Source of the DNA: CAVSRC01 sp963730325
GTDB lineage: Bacteria; Pseudomonadota; Alphaproteobacteria; Rhizobiales; Kaistiaceae
NCBI GenBank assembly: GCA_963730325.1
Contig: CAVSRC010000013.1
Location: forward strand, 1 to 64,000
DNA length: 64,000 nt
Direction of reading: 5' to 3'
Below are positions 44,322 through 54,041 of this stretch, piece by piece. The translations under genes and the position numbers were made by a program. Positions within the stretch are counted from its first letter, which is position 1. Each line of letters begins with the position of its first letter. The notes under the pieces are model-generated. The model worked only from the letters and a program-made list of their open reading frames with translations. It made no database searches and was not told the DNA's origin.

Positions 44322-45497
44322 ATGCTCGATCTTGCCGCCCGCTCTGACGCCTGCCCCGCGATGACCGACGACGAGGTCGTCAGCGCCATGGCCGCCGTTG
44401 TGGCGCAGGTCAGGCGCAATCTGCCGACCTTCACCTATGCGGCGCAGAACCACTCCAGCGTCGACAATTTCTACCCGGCGGTGCCCAACGACCAGTGGAC
44501 CGCGGGGTTCTGGCCGGGATCGATCTGGCTCGCCTATGAGGCGACCGGCGACAAGGTGTTCCGCTATGCCGCCGAGATCCACGTGCAGAGCTTCCTCAAC
44601 CGCATCGAAAAGCGCATCGCCACCGACCACCACGACATGGGCTTCCTCTATTCGCCGAGCTGCGTGGCGGCGTGGAAGCTGGTGGGCGACGAGGACGGAC
44701 GGCGGGCTGCGCTGCTGGCGGCCGACCAGCTTCTCGAGCGGTTCCACGAGAAGGGCCAGTTCATCCAGGCGTGGGGCGCGATGGGCGAGCCCGACAATTA
44801 CCGCTACATCATCGACTGCCTGCTGAACCTCGCTTTGCTCTTCTGGGCAAGCGGCGAGAGCGGCGACCCCAGGTATCGCGACAAGGCGCTGGCGCACGCG
44901 CACACAACGCTCGCCAACTCGATCCGGCCCGACCATTCGACCTACCACACCTTCTACATGGACCCGGCGACGGGTGCGCCCGTGCTCGGCGCCACCATGC
45001 AGGGCTATCGCGACGACAGCGCCTGGGCGCGCGGCCAGGCCTGGGCCATAGCCGGCATGGCCGTCTGCTACCGCTATGCGCGGCAGGCCGCCTATCTGGA
45101 AACCTTCGAGGACCTGCTCGCCTACTACCTGAAGCACCTGCCGGACGATCTGGTGCCCTATTGGGACCTGATGTTCACGGAGGGCGACGAGCCGCGCGAT
45201 TCATCGTCCGCCGCGATCGTCGCCTGCGGGTTGCTGGAGATGGCCGGGCTGGTCAGCGAGACGCGTGCTGGCGAACTGCGCGCGCTGGCGCGGCAGATGC
45301 TGGGCAGCCTGTGGCGGAACTACGCGGTCACCGATCCCGCGGTTTCCAACGGCTTCCTGCTGCACGGAACCTATTCCAAGAAATCACCCTTCAACGCCTG
45401 CCGCGGCGAGGGCGTCGACGAGTGCGTTGCCTGGGGCGACTACTACTACTTCGAGGGTCTGACGCGGCTGTCGCGCCCGTGGACCCCGTACTGGTGA
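44322..45497 (+). CDS. Glycoside hydrolase family 88 (unsaturated glucuronyl hydrolase)
   Basis: A 391-residue (alpha/alpha)6-barrel protein. The two aspartates that hydrate the double bond of unsaturated uronides are visible in HHDMGFLY near residue 107 and IIDCLLNLALLFW near 165. The substrate helix has YRDDSAWARGQAWAI near 229. The enzyme releases the 4,5-unsaturated uronic acid that polysaccharide lyases leave at chain ends, which matches the lyase-like gene at the head of this operon. GH105 is a neighbouring family and less likely from the QGYRDDSAWARGQAW motif. Confidence 0.88.
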   Translation: MLDLAARSDACPAMTDDEVVSAMAAVVAQVRRNLPTFTYAAQNHSSVDNFYPAVPNDQWTAGFWPGSIWLAYEATGDKVFRYAAEIHVQSFLNRIEKRIATDHHDMGFLYSPSCVAAWKLVGDEDGRRAALLAADQLLERFHEKGQFIQAWGAMGEPDNYRYIIDCLLNLALLFWASGESGDPRYRDKALAHAHTTLANSIRPDHSTYHTFYMDPATGAPVLGATMQGYRDDSAWARGQAWAIAGMAVCYRYARQAAYLETFEDLLAYYLKHLPDDLVPYWDLMFTEGDEPRDSSSAAIVACGLLEMAGLVSETRAGELRALARQMLGSLWRNYAVTDPAVSNGFLLHGTYSKKSPFNACRGEGVDECVAWGDYYYFEGLTRLSRPWTPYW

Positions 45498-45501
45498 GAC
45501 A

Positions 45502-46611
45502 ATGGCCGGCATTTCACTCCGCAAGGTACGGAAATCGTTCGGGGCGCACACCGTCGTCCACGACATCGACCTCGACATTGCCGACAAGGAATTCATCATC
45601 CTCGTCGGCCCGTCCGGCTGCGGCAAATCCACGACACTGCGCATGATTGCCGGGCTGGAAGAAGTCACCAGCGGCGATCTCATCATCGGCGACACCATCG
45701 TCAACGACGTGCCGTCCAAGGACCGGGACATCGCCATGGTGTTCCAGAACTACGCGCTCTACCCGCACATGACGGTCTACAAGAACATGGCCTTCGGGCT
45801 GGTTCTGCGCCGGTCCCCGCGCGACATCATCGACCAGAAGGTCAACGAGGCGGCGGAAATCCTCGACATCAAGCACCTGCTCAACCGCCGGCCCAAGGCG
45901 CTTTCCGGCGGGCAGCGCCAGCGCGTGGCGCTGGGGCGGGCCATGGTGCGCTCGCCGGCGGTGTTCCTGCTCGATGAACCGCTGAGCAACCTCGACGCCA
46001 AGCTGCGCTCGACGATGCGCTCCGAGATCACCCGGCTGCACCGGCGCCTGGACGCGACCTTCATCTATGTGACCCACGACCAGATAGAGGCCATGACGAT
46101 GGCCGACCGCATCGTCGTGATGCGGGACGGCTACATCCAGCAGGTCGACACGCCCCAGGTTCTCTACGACCACCCGGTCAACATGTTTGTGGCCGGTTTC
46201 ATCGGCGCCCCCCCGATGAATTTCATCCCCGTCACCATAAGCGAGGCGGGCGGCACGCTCACGGCCGAGTTCGACGGCCGGTCGCTGCCTCTTCCGGCAC
46301 GGCTGATCGAGCGCAATCTGGAAAAATACGCCGGGCGGCAGTGCATCCTGGGACTCCGCCCGGAGAACTTTCACGAATTGCTGCCGGCCGACGTCGATCC
46401 TGCCCTCACCGCACCGCTGCAGATAGACGTGGAACTGGCCGAGCCGATGGGCGCCGAGGTCCACATCAGCGCGATGCTGGGCCCGCACACCATCGTGGCG
46501 CGCGTCTCTCCGCGCTGCCGGGCGCGGCCGGGCGACCCGCTGACGCTGACCGCCGACCTGTCCATGGCCCACCTGTTCGACATCGAGAGCGAAATGGCTC
46601 TCGGCGCCTGA
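45502..46611 (+). CDS. CUT1 sugar ABC ATPase (UgpC/MalK type)
   Basis: A 369-residue ATPase with Walker A GPSGCGKST near residue 37, signature LSGGQRQRVALGRAM near 134, Walker B VFLLDEPLSNLDAKLR near 156 and switch His in YVTHDQIEAMT near 192. A TOBE-type regulatory domain follows from about 235. It starts 4 bases after the GH88 gene and powers the two permeases at 42502 and 43446. Confidence 0.93.
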   Translation: MAGISLRKVRKSFGAHTVVHDIDLDIADKEFIILVGPSGCGKSTTLRMIAGLEEVTSGDLIIGDTIVNDVPSKDRDIAMVFQNYALYPHMTVYKNMAFGLVLRRSPRDIIDQKVNEAAEILDIKHLLNRRPKALSGGQRQRVALGRAMVRSPAVFLLDEPLSNLDAKLRSTMRSEITRLHRRLDATFIYVTHDQIEAMTMADRIVVMRDGYIQQVDTPQVLYDHPVNMFVAGFIGAPPMNFIPVTISEAGGTLTAEFDGRSLPLPARLIERNLEKYAGRQCILGLRPENFHELLPADVDPALTAPLQIDVELAEPMGAEVHISAMLGPHTIVARVSPRCRARPGDPLTLTADLSMAHLFDIESEMALGA

Positions 46612-46635
46612 CCTCTGGAGACGAAACCGCAAGGC

Positions 46636-47370
46636 ATGAACTGGTTTGTCAACTTCTACTTCGGCGAAGGACCGGGCATCGCAAAAGACGCACCGGCACC
46701 CAGGGGGCTGCGCCTGCTGGCGTCCGTCCTCGGCCGCGAATGGTGGGCGTTGGTCAAGCTCAATCTTCTGTTCCTCGTCGCCGCGCTGCCCGTCGTCACA
46801 CTGCCGGCCGCCTGGCTGGCGACGGTCAGCATCTCGGTGACGATGGTCGAAGACCGCAATGTCTATCTGTGGCGCGATTTCTGGCGCGCTTTCCGCTCGC
46901 GCTTCTGGCTCGCGACGCTCACCGGCCTCATCTTCTGTTGCGCTGGCGCGCTGGCGATTGTCGCCGTGCGAACCTACGCCATGGCGGCGAAAGGCAATCT
47001 GCTCTCGGTAGCGCCGCTGACCATCGCGCTGACGGTGTCGATCCTGCTGCTGCTTTACGGCATGCATCTCTTCGTGGGCCTCGCAAAGGGCGCCGGCCGC
47101 CCCCTCACCGACATCGCCAGGGCGTCGGCGCTCGGTGTGCTGGCGCGTCCGCTTCCAGGCCTCGCCGCGCTCATGTTCGTGGTGCTGCTGTGGCTCGCTT
47201 CCATCTTCTTCTTTCCGGTGTCGGTCTTTCTGCCGGCGCTGGTCAACTTCTCGCTTGGCGCACTGGTGACCAGCTTCGCCGTGCTCGAGGGGGTGCAATT
47301 CGGTTTGTCGCGTTTCGCAACCGCGCCCCGACAGGGGCCAACAAAAAGACCGAGGACACAGTCGGCGTGA
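46636..47370 (+). CDS. YesL-family (DUF624) membrane protein
   Basis: A 244-residue protein with an amphipathic start (MNWFVNFYFGEGPGI) and five to six hydrophobic segments. The DUF624 pattern is clear: LVKLNLLFLVAALPVVTLPAAW near residues 39-60 and WRDFWRAFRSRF near 79-90. YesL stands in the rhamnogalacturonan operon of Bacillus subtilis next to a CUT1 importer and an unsaturated-uronide hydrolase, the same company as here. Its molecular role is unknown. It lies between the ATPase and the binding protein, in line with the operon. Confidence 0.85.
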   Translation: MNWFVNFYFGEGPGIAKDAPAPRGLRLLASVLGREWWALVKLNLLFLVAALPVVTLPAAWLATVSISVTMVEDRNVYLWRDFWRAFRSRFWLATLTGLIFCCAGALAIVAVRTYAMAAKGNLLSVAPLTIALTVSILLLLYGMHLFVGLAKGAGRPLTDIARASALGVLARPLPGLAALMFVVLLWLASIFFFPVSVFLPALVNFSLGALVTSFAVLEGVQFGLSRFATAPRQGPTKRPRTQSA

Positions 47371-47393
47371 ATTCTCAAAGACGGAGGAATGAC

Positions 47394-48650
47394 ATGACGA
47401 AATTTGGTGCAATCACGTCAGCCCTGCTGGGTGCGGCAGGTCTGGCTCTGGTCGCCGGCCAGGCCATGGCACAGACGACCATCAACTGGGCCCTGTGGGA
47501 CTGGGACAAGACAGTCTACTACCAGCCGCTGATCAAGGCCTTCGAAGCCAAGAATCCGGACATCAAGGTCGAGTACACCGACCTCGGTTCGGTCGACTAC
47601 AACCAGATGGTGATGACCCAGCTGACCGGCGGGGGCAGCGACCTCGACGTCATCACGATCAAGGACATCCCCGGCTACATGCAGATGATCAACACCGGCC
47701 GGCTTGTCGACCTGACCGGTGACGCCATCGTGCCCAAGGACACGTCGGGCTATGGCGGCCTGATCGAAGCGCTGCAGGTCAGCGGCAAGCAATATGCGCT
47801 GCCGATGCGCACCGACTTCTGGATCATCTACTACAACAAGGATCCCTTCGACAAAGCGGGCGTGCCCTACCCGACCGACGACATGACCTGGAAGCAGTAC
47901 GACGAGATCGCCGCAAAGATCACCACGGGCTTCGGCCCGGACAAGGTCTATGGCGCCCACCAGCATGTCTGGCGCTCGGTCGTCGAGCTTCCGGCCATCA
48001 CCACCGGCGAGCACACCCTGATCGCCAAGGACTACGCGTTCCTCAAGCCATGGTACGAGCGCGCTTTGGCCCTGCAGGACGATGGCTATGCCCGCACCTA
48101 TGCCTCGCTGAGGACCTCTCAGACCCACTATTCGAGCGTCTGGTTCCAGGGCAAGGTCGGCATGATGCCGATGGGCACCTGGTTCATCTCGACCCAGATC
48201 GCCAAGCAAAAGACGGGTGAATCGCTGGTCAAGAACTGGGGCATCGCCGCCTATCCCCATCCGGAAGGCGCCAAGGGCGGCGGCACGGCCGGCACGCTCA
48301 CCGGCATCTCGGTGAACGTCAATTCCAAGCACGTCGACGCGGCCAAGAAGTTCGTTGCATTCGTCACCGGGCCCGAGGGCGCCAAGATCTTCGCCGAGAC
48401 GGGGAACTTCCCGCCGCTGAAGACCGACGAAGTGATGCAGACGATCACCTCGCGGGACGGCTTCCCGAACGATCCGACCAGCATCGGGGCGCTGAAGCCT
48501 ACGAAGACCTATCTCGAACTGCCGGTCGATCCGAAGGCGGCCGAGTACGAGCTGGTGCTCAATCGTGCCCACGACGACATCATGACCGAGAACGTCACGG
48601 TCGACGAAGGCATCAAGGAGATGAACGACGGGGTTGCCGACATCAAGTAG
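47394..48650 (+). CDS. CUT1 sugar ABC solute-binding protein
   Basis: A 418-residue periplasmic protein with a Sec signal peptide (ITSALLGAAGLALVAGQAMA, cleavage near residue 26) and the SBP_bac_1 fold. INWALWDWDKTVYYQPLIKAFEAKNPDIKVEY opens the mature part and MGTWFISTQ is near residue 261. ACGGAGGAATG precedes the ATG. It is the last gene of the uronide operon, an unusual place since binding proteins mostly come first, and it is followed by a strong hairpin. Confidence 0.92.
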   Translation: MTKFGAITSALLGAAGLALVAGQAMAQTTINWALWDWDKTVYYQPLIKAFEAKNPDIKVEYTDLGSVDYNQMVMTQLTGGGSDLDVITIKDIPGYMQMINTGRLVDLTGDAIVPKDTSGYGGLIEALQVSGKQYALPMRTDFWIIYYNKDPFDKAGVPYPTDDMTWKQYDEIAAKITTGFGPDKVYGAHQHVWRSVVELPAITTGEHTLIAKDYAFLKPWYERALALQDDGYARTYASLRTSQTHYSSVWFQGKVGMMPMGTWFISTQIAKQKTGESLVKNWGIAAYPHPEGAKGGGTAGTLTGISVNVNSKHVDAAKKFVAFVTGPEGAKIFAETGNFPPLKTDEVMQTITSRDGFPNDPTSIGALKPTKTYLELPVDPKAAEYELVLNRAHDDIMTENVTVDEGIKEMNDGVADIK

Positions 48651-48668
48651 CCAACAGCCGGCGCAATG

Positions 48669-48695
48669 GTGGGGCCGGCCGCCCGCCGGCCCCAC
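48669..48695 (+). terminator. Strong hairpin at the end of the uronide operon
   Basis: GTGGGGCCGGC and GCCGGCCCCAC form a perfect 11-base stem with a 5-base loop, 18 bases after the binding-protein stop. No T-run follows, so it could be an intrinsic-like terminator or a 3' mRNA-stabilising structure. Confidence 0.6.
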
Positions 48696-48706
48696 AAACG
48701 GGTCCC

Positions 48707-49021
48707 GTGAATTGGTGCGCCAATCCCGACTTGCGCAAAGCCACGCACGACGCCGCCATTGCCCTGTCCGGCCGGGAGGTTGCGCAACCGGGCGCCATCG
48801 TTTGTCGGCGGCAGAGGATCGTGTCGGGCTATCTGCACAGTGAGAACGGTGGGGTCGTGGGCTTGAGCGGTGCGGGATCGACGCACGCCTGGGCGGAGGT
48901 CTATGTGCCAGGCGCTCGCTGGATCACTTTCGATCCGACCAACCGCAGCATCGGCAACTTCGGCCGATATCGGCGCTGGCGCTCCAGTCCAACGCGCCTC
49001 ATATTGCCAGTATGGCGCTAG
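48707..49021 (+). pseudogene. Transglutaminase-like domain fragment, truncated and frameshifted
   Basis: The frame contains VSGYLHSENGG and then GSTHAWAEVYVPGARWITFDPTNRSIG, which is the His/Asp part of the bacterial transglutaminase-like (TGc) fold. The region that should hold the catalytic Cys is absent upstream. After FDPTNRSIGN the sequence stops resembling the family, while another frame may continue it (AGAPVQRAS). It is therefore a remnant of a transglutaminase-type protease gene. It sits between the uronide operon and groEL, in a 360-base stretch without intact genes. Confidence 0.6.
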
Positions 49022-49212
49022 GCCCCTCACGAGCGAATTTTAAGGCCCGTCCGGTCAAGGTCGGTGACGGCTGGTACGTGAGGGTAACTTGGGACAATGG
49101 TCGCACGGCGGACGTGCCCAATTTTGCGACCGAAGCTGATGCCGAGCAATGGATCAAGCATCAGGCTGAAGCTTGGCTGGAAAAGCGTCACACGGGAAGC
49201 CATGATGAATAG
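49012..49212 (+). CDS. Small uncharacterised protein
   Basis: A 66-residue soluble protein with the centre VKVGDGWYVRVTWDNGRTADVPNFATEADAEQWI, a compact strand-and-helix pattern seen in small orphan proteins of rhizobia. It overlaps the end of the transglutaminase remnant by 10 bases, and no good ribosome site is visible. The function is unknown. Confidence 0.6.
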   Translation: MALGPSRANFKARPVKVGDGWYVRVTWDNGRTADVPNFATEADAEQWIKHQAEAWLEKRHTGSHDE

Positions 49213-49323
49213 GCGCCCGAGCGCCGCCGCAACCTGAACCAGCGAGCCAGGCGCACAGTCGATTTGGCGACCGGCGCGACCGCGACCTCGCTCCGCACGT
49301 CCGCCTGAGCGGAACGACCTCTC

Positions 49324-49357
49324 CAAAAAGGAAAGGCCGCCCGAAGGCGGCCCTTCC
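49324..49357 (-). terminator. Rho-independent terminator of groESL
   Basis: Read on the minus strand, AAGGGCCGCC-TTCG-GGCGGCCTTT forms a long stem with a stable tetraloop. It is followed by CCTTTTTG and lies 28 bases after the groEL stop. Confidence 0.8.
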
Positions 49358-49384
49358 GTATTCTATGTGAGGGAAGCGGGGACC

Positions 49385-51031
<1,647 letters not shown>

Positions 51032-51083
51032 TGCTGTTGTTCCTTTGAAATCTGGAAAAGGGGTCTAGGGGCGGCTGGCGCCG

Positions 51084-51398
51084 TCAGGCGGCCTTGCGGC
51101 CCGCAACCTTGCCTTCGATGACGCCCATGACGTCGGACTCCTTCATGATGAGGAGGTCTTCGCCGTCGATCTTCACTTCGGTGCCGGACCACTTGCCGAA
51201 CAGGATGCGGTCACCGACCTTGACGTCGAGCGCGACGAGCTTGCCGGTCTCGTCACGGGCGCCCGGGCCGACGGCGATGATCTCGCCCTCCTGGGGCTTC
51301 TCCTTGGCGGTGTCGGGGATGATGATGCCGCCGGCAGATTTGGCTTCGGCGTCGATTCTACGAACCACGACACGGTCGTGGAGAGGTCGGAACTTCAT
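51084..51398 (-). CDS. groES: Co-chaperonin GroES (10 kDa)
   Basis: A 104-residue co-chaperonin that caps GroEL. It has the start FRPLHDRVVVRRIDAEAKSAGGIIIPDTAKEKPQEGEI, with the mobile loop at about 17-34, and the dome region GDRILFGKWSGTEVKIDGEDLLIMKESDVMGVI. Alphaproteobacterial copies share the length. The ATG at 51398 follows AAGAAGGAAAAC. The tail VAGRKAA is slightly longer than in E. coli. Heat control is expected through the CIRCE element 59 bases upstream. Confidence 0.97.
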   Translation of the reverse strand: MKFRPLHDRVVVRRIDAEAKSAGGIIIPDTAKEKPQEGEIIAVGPGARDETGKLVALDVKVGDRILFGKWSGTEVKIDGEDLLIMKESDVMGVIEGKVAGRKAA

Positions 51399-51456
51399 CG
51401 ATGTTTTCCTTCTTGAGGGGCGCGCCCGACGTCGGGATTTGTCCAGGGGATGCCCG

Positions 51457-51483
51457 TTGGCACTCGACGACTGAGAGTGCCAA
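51457..51483. promoter_or_regulatory. CIRCE operator for HrcA
   Basis: TTGGCACTC, nine bases, GAGTGCCAA: a perfect inverted repeat that differs from the classical CIRCE (TTAGCACTC-N9-GAGTGCTAA) only by one matched base pair change per arm. It lies between the promoter and the groES start, where HrcA represses groESL. Confidence 0.92.
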
Positions 51484-51492
51484 TTTGGCTTT

Positions 51493-51521
51493 GATTTATG
51501 ATTTCTGCGCGGTGCTGTCAA
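51493..51521 (-). promoter_or_regulatory. groESL promoter
   Basis: On the minus strand CTTGACA (-35 TTGACA at 51516-51521) is followed after 17 bases by TAAATC (-10 at 51493-51498), 10 bases before CIRCE. The extended CTTGAC also matches the -35 of alphaproteobacterial RpoH promoters, so either housekeeping or heat-shock sigma could use it. Confidence 0.6.
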
Positions 51522-51667
51522 GGAGTTTGAGAAATATTCATAGTATCAACCGCGCAAGACGCCGTAAAAAACTCCCAAGTGTCAAATTATTCATTTCGGG
51601 CTTGTAAATAATAAGTGAGCCATTACATCGCAAGAGCATTATTCGCCGCGTGCCGCGCCCAAATATT

Positions 51668-51706
51668 CGCGAGCCTTTTACAATAGCACGGCTCGCTTCG
51701 CGAGCC
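51668..51706. repeat. Repeated GCGAGCC hairpin upstream of the DUF1488 gene
   Basis: The stretch of 367 bases between groES and the DUF1488 gene holds the groE control region, then AT-rich sequence with no gene seen. Within it TTCGCGAGCC occurs twice (51667-51676 and 51698-51706 as TTCGCGAGCC/TT). GGCTCGC at 51690-51696 can pair with either copy; the local hairpin has a 7-base stem and a TTC loop. It may be a terminator-like or switching element for either side. Confidence 0.35.
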
Positions 51707-51765
51707 TTGCGCGCACGTTCTAGGGAGCGCCGCCTTTCCCTTTGGCCACCAACAGGACATCGACC

Positions 51766-52050
51766 ATGAGCCTCAGCTTCCCCAATCCAAGTCGCAGCTA
51801 CGATCCCGTTTCGCGTCGCATCCGCTTCTGGGGTCATGACAGCGCGATGGAGGTACGTTTCTTCCTGGATGAGAACGCGATCTTCATCCTCTATCCCAAG
51901 ACGCGGAATACCGAGGAAGCCATCCTGGCGGCTTTCGACGCGGCGCGAGAACACATCTTCGCCGTTGCCGCCAAGGTCTACGCGCCCGGCCAGCATCGCA
52001 GCTTCTACACACTGGCTGGCGATCAATTTGCACGGGTCGCGACAGCGTGA
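51766..52050 (+). CDS. DUF1488 family protein
   Basis: A 94-residue protein with the family features: SFPNPSRSYDPVSRRIRFWGHDSAMEVRFFLDENAI at the start, the helix EEAILAAFDAAREHIFAVAAKVY, and a final YTLAGDQF. The ATG at 51766 was preferred to a TTG 24 bases upstream because family members begin MxLxFPNPSR. It overlaps the next small gene by GTGA. Its function is unknown; the domain is widespread in proteobacteria. Confidence 0.82.
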   Translation: MSLSFPNPSRSYDPVSRRIRFWGHDSAMEVRFFLDENAIFILYPKTRNTEEAILAAFDAAREHIFAVAAKVYAPGQHRSFYTLAGDQFARVATA

Positions 52051-52376
52051 CGACCCGGGCAACGGTCAAGACCGTGCGCTTCACGCAACCGTTCTGTCTC
52101 GGTGGCATCGGCGGTGTCCTGCAGCCCGGCGACTATGACGTCACCACCGACGAAGAGCAGATCGGCGGCATGAACGTGCAAGGGTGGCGAAGGCTTGCCA
52201 CCACGATCCAGATCTTTCGCGGCGGCGTCACGCAGAGCTACACCATCGACCCGGTCGACCTTCAGGCAAGCCTGATGCGCGACGCCAGCGGTTCGCAAGG
52301 CTCAAGGGGCCAAATCGGGAAACAGGCGGAATCCGGCGAAAGCGGCGGCGCCCGGGCACCGGACCATCGCAGCTGA
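52047..52376 (+). CDS. Small uncharacterised protein
   Basis: A 109-residue protein that starts with GTG inside the DUF1488 stop. The first 75 residues are structured (VRFTQPFCLGGIGGVLQPGDYDVTTDEEQIGG is the clearest part, suggesting a small beta fold). The last 35 are polar and low-complexity (Gly, Ser, Gln). Coupled translation with DUF1488 suggests a joint role, but none is known. Confidence 0.65.
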   Translation: MTTRATVKTVRFTQPFCLGGIGGVLQPGDYDVTTDEEQIGGMNVQGWRRLATTIQIFRGGVTQSYTIDPVDLQASLMRDASGSQGSRGQIGKQAESGESGGARAPDHRS

Positions 52377-52439
52377 GGCCAATGCGTTCGCGGCGAACGG
52401 GGGTTCGGCCAGACACGATGCTGGCGGTTATGGCGCGCC

Positions 52440-53918
52440 CTATCCTCGGAGGCCGGTGCCGCAATAGGCATCGATGGCGGCTTCGATCCCGTCCGCCCAG
52501 ATCATGGTGAGCCACTTGCCGAAAGGCTCGGCAAAACGCGGCTGATCGGCGAGGTCGCCATAGTTGTTGCGCATCTCGAGCCAGGCTCGGGGATCGTTCC
52601 TGGCGGCGGTCGCTGCCGCCACGAGATCGTCCCAGAAGGGGTCGTTGGGTGCGATCGTGGTGCCATCCTCGCGGGTTCCCGCGCACATCCGCGCCCACGA
52701 GGCCTCGACCAGCGCCAGCCCCTCGACCGACGCACCCGAAGCGAGCCCGTCGCGCACCACCGGCAGGACCATGCCGGTGTGACGGCTGGATCCGTCGAAG
52801 GCGACGCGCCTGACCGTGTCGACGATCGCCGGATTCGAGAAGCGGCGCTCGATGAGATCGACATATTGCTCCGGTGTCATGCCCGGAACCGGTTTGACGT
52901 GCGGGACGATCTCTTCCATCTCGACCTTGCGGAACAAGGCGCCGATCCTGGGATGCGCCATGGTGGCGGAGATGGTTTCAATGCCGAGAATCTCCGCCGA
53001 GTTGACGATCACCTGATGCCCCGCATTGAGAATGCGGATCTTCATCGTCTCGTAGTCCTTGACGCGATCGGAGAACGTCGCTCCGACTTTGTCCCATTCC
53101 GGCCGGCCGGCGCAGAAGTCGTCTTCGATCACCCATTGCCTGAAGTTCTCATGGGTCACCGGCACCGCATCCTCGACGCCCAGCGATTGCGCCAGCGCGA
53201 TTTCCTTCGGGCCGGTGGCCGGCACGATGCAATCGACCATCGAATTCGGGAAACTGCAGTTTGCGTCGATCCAGTCGGCCAGAGCCGGATCGGAGAGCCG
53301 CGCCAGCGACGTAACGGTCTGACGCAGGATGTGGCCGTTCCCCTGAAGATTGTCACACGACTGGCAGGATAGCGGACCAATGCCGCGATCGCGCCTGAGT
53401 TTCAGCGCCGCGACGATGGCGCCGAAGGCGGTGCGCGGCCGGTCGGGATCTTGCGCGTCGTGCCGGATATCCGGGTGCTTCGCATCGAACTGGTGGCTGG
53501 CCGGGTCGATGTAGTAGCCGCCCTCGGTCACGGTCAGTGCGACGATGCGGATGTCCGGCTCCACCATCCTTGCGATGAGCGGGCCGTTGCCCTCTGCGAC
53601 GGGCACGTAGTCGATCATCGGACCGACGACTTCCGCCGAGATGCCGGAGGGATCCAGCTCGATCAAGGTCGTCAGATAGTCCTGCGCCTTCAGCTTCTCG
53701 CGCATCTGGGCGTCATAGGGGCGCACGCCCGCGCCGACGATCGCCCAGTCCAGGTTCAATCCTTGCTCGAAAAGCCGGTGCAGATACCAGGACTGATGCG
53801 CGCGATGGAAGTTGCCAAGCCCGATGTGAACGATTCCGGCCGTCAACCCCGACCGATCGTAGGTCGGACGCTTGATGGCTTCAGGAAGGTCTCTCAGTGT
53901 CGCGTTGCAAAGTTTCAT
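52440..53918 (-). CDS. mtlK: Mannitol dehydrogenase family protein (long-chain polyol dehydrogenase)
   Basis: A 492-residue polyol or uronate dehydrogenase. The NAD motif is IVHIGLGNFHRAHQSWYLHRL near residues 29-49, LSCQSCDNLQGNGHIL is near 182-197, and the catalytic region EDDFCAGRPEWDKVGATF plus MKIRILNAGHQVI is near 267-310. Length and motifs fit D-mannitol 2-dehydrogenase MtlK; fructuronate reductase is a close relative. ATG 53918 follows AGGTGAAT; a GTG three codons earlier lacks a site. It follows smoK after 123 bases and is the last gene of the polyol cluster. Confidence 0.88.
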   Translation of the reverse strand: MKLCNATLRDLPEAIKRPTYDRSGLTAGIVHIGLGNFHRAHQSWYLHRLFEQGLNLDWAIVGAGVRPYDAQMREKLKAQDYLTTLIELDPSGISAEVVGPMIDYVPVAEGNGPLIARMVEPDIRIVALTVTEGGYYIDPASHQFDAKHPDIRHDAQDPDRPRTAFGAIVAALKLRRDRGIGPLSCQSCDNLQGNGHILRQTVTSLARLSDPALADWIDANCSFPNSMVDCIVPATGPKEIALAQSLGVEDAVPVTHENFRQWVIEDDFCAGRPEWDKVGATFSDRVKDYETMKIRILNAGHQVIVNSAEILGIETISATMAHPRIGALFRKVEMEEIVPHVKPVPGMTPEQYVDLIERRFSNPAIVDTVRRVAFDGSSRHTGMVLPVVRDGLASGASVEGLALVEASWARMCAGTREDGTTIAPNDPFWDDLVAAATAARNDPRAWLEMRNNYGDLADQPRFAEPFGKWLTMIWADGIEAAIDAYCGTGLRG

Positions 53919-54041
53919 GTCATTCACCTGGCAGGCTACCCTTCGGTGGCCCGCAAAAATCCCGTGCTGCCCCCCGCCGTGGCCGCCGTCTGAGCCGGCG
54001 TTTCGTTCACCTCATCCGGATGGCGGTCTTGTCCTTCGGTT

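Noticed and set aside
45514..47412. A 632-codon minus-strand frame opposite the MalK-type ATPase and YesL genes
   Set aside because: Composition typical of a mirrored frame, no motif, no ribosome-binding site; the sense genes are certain.
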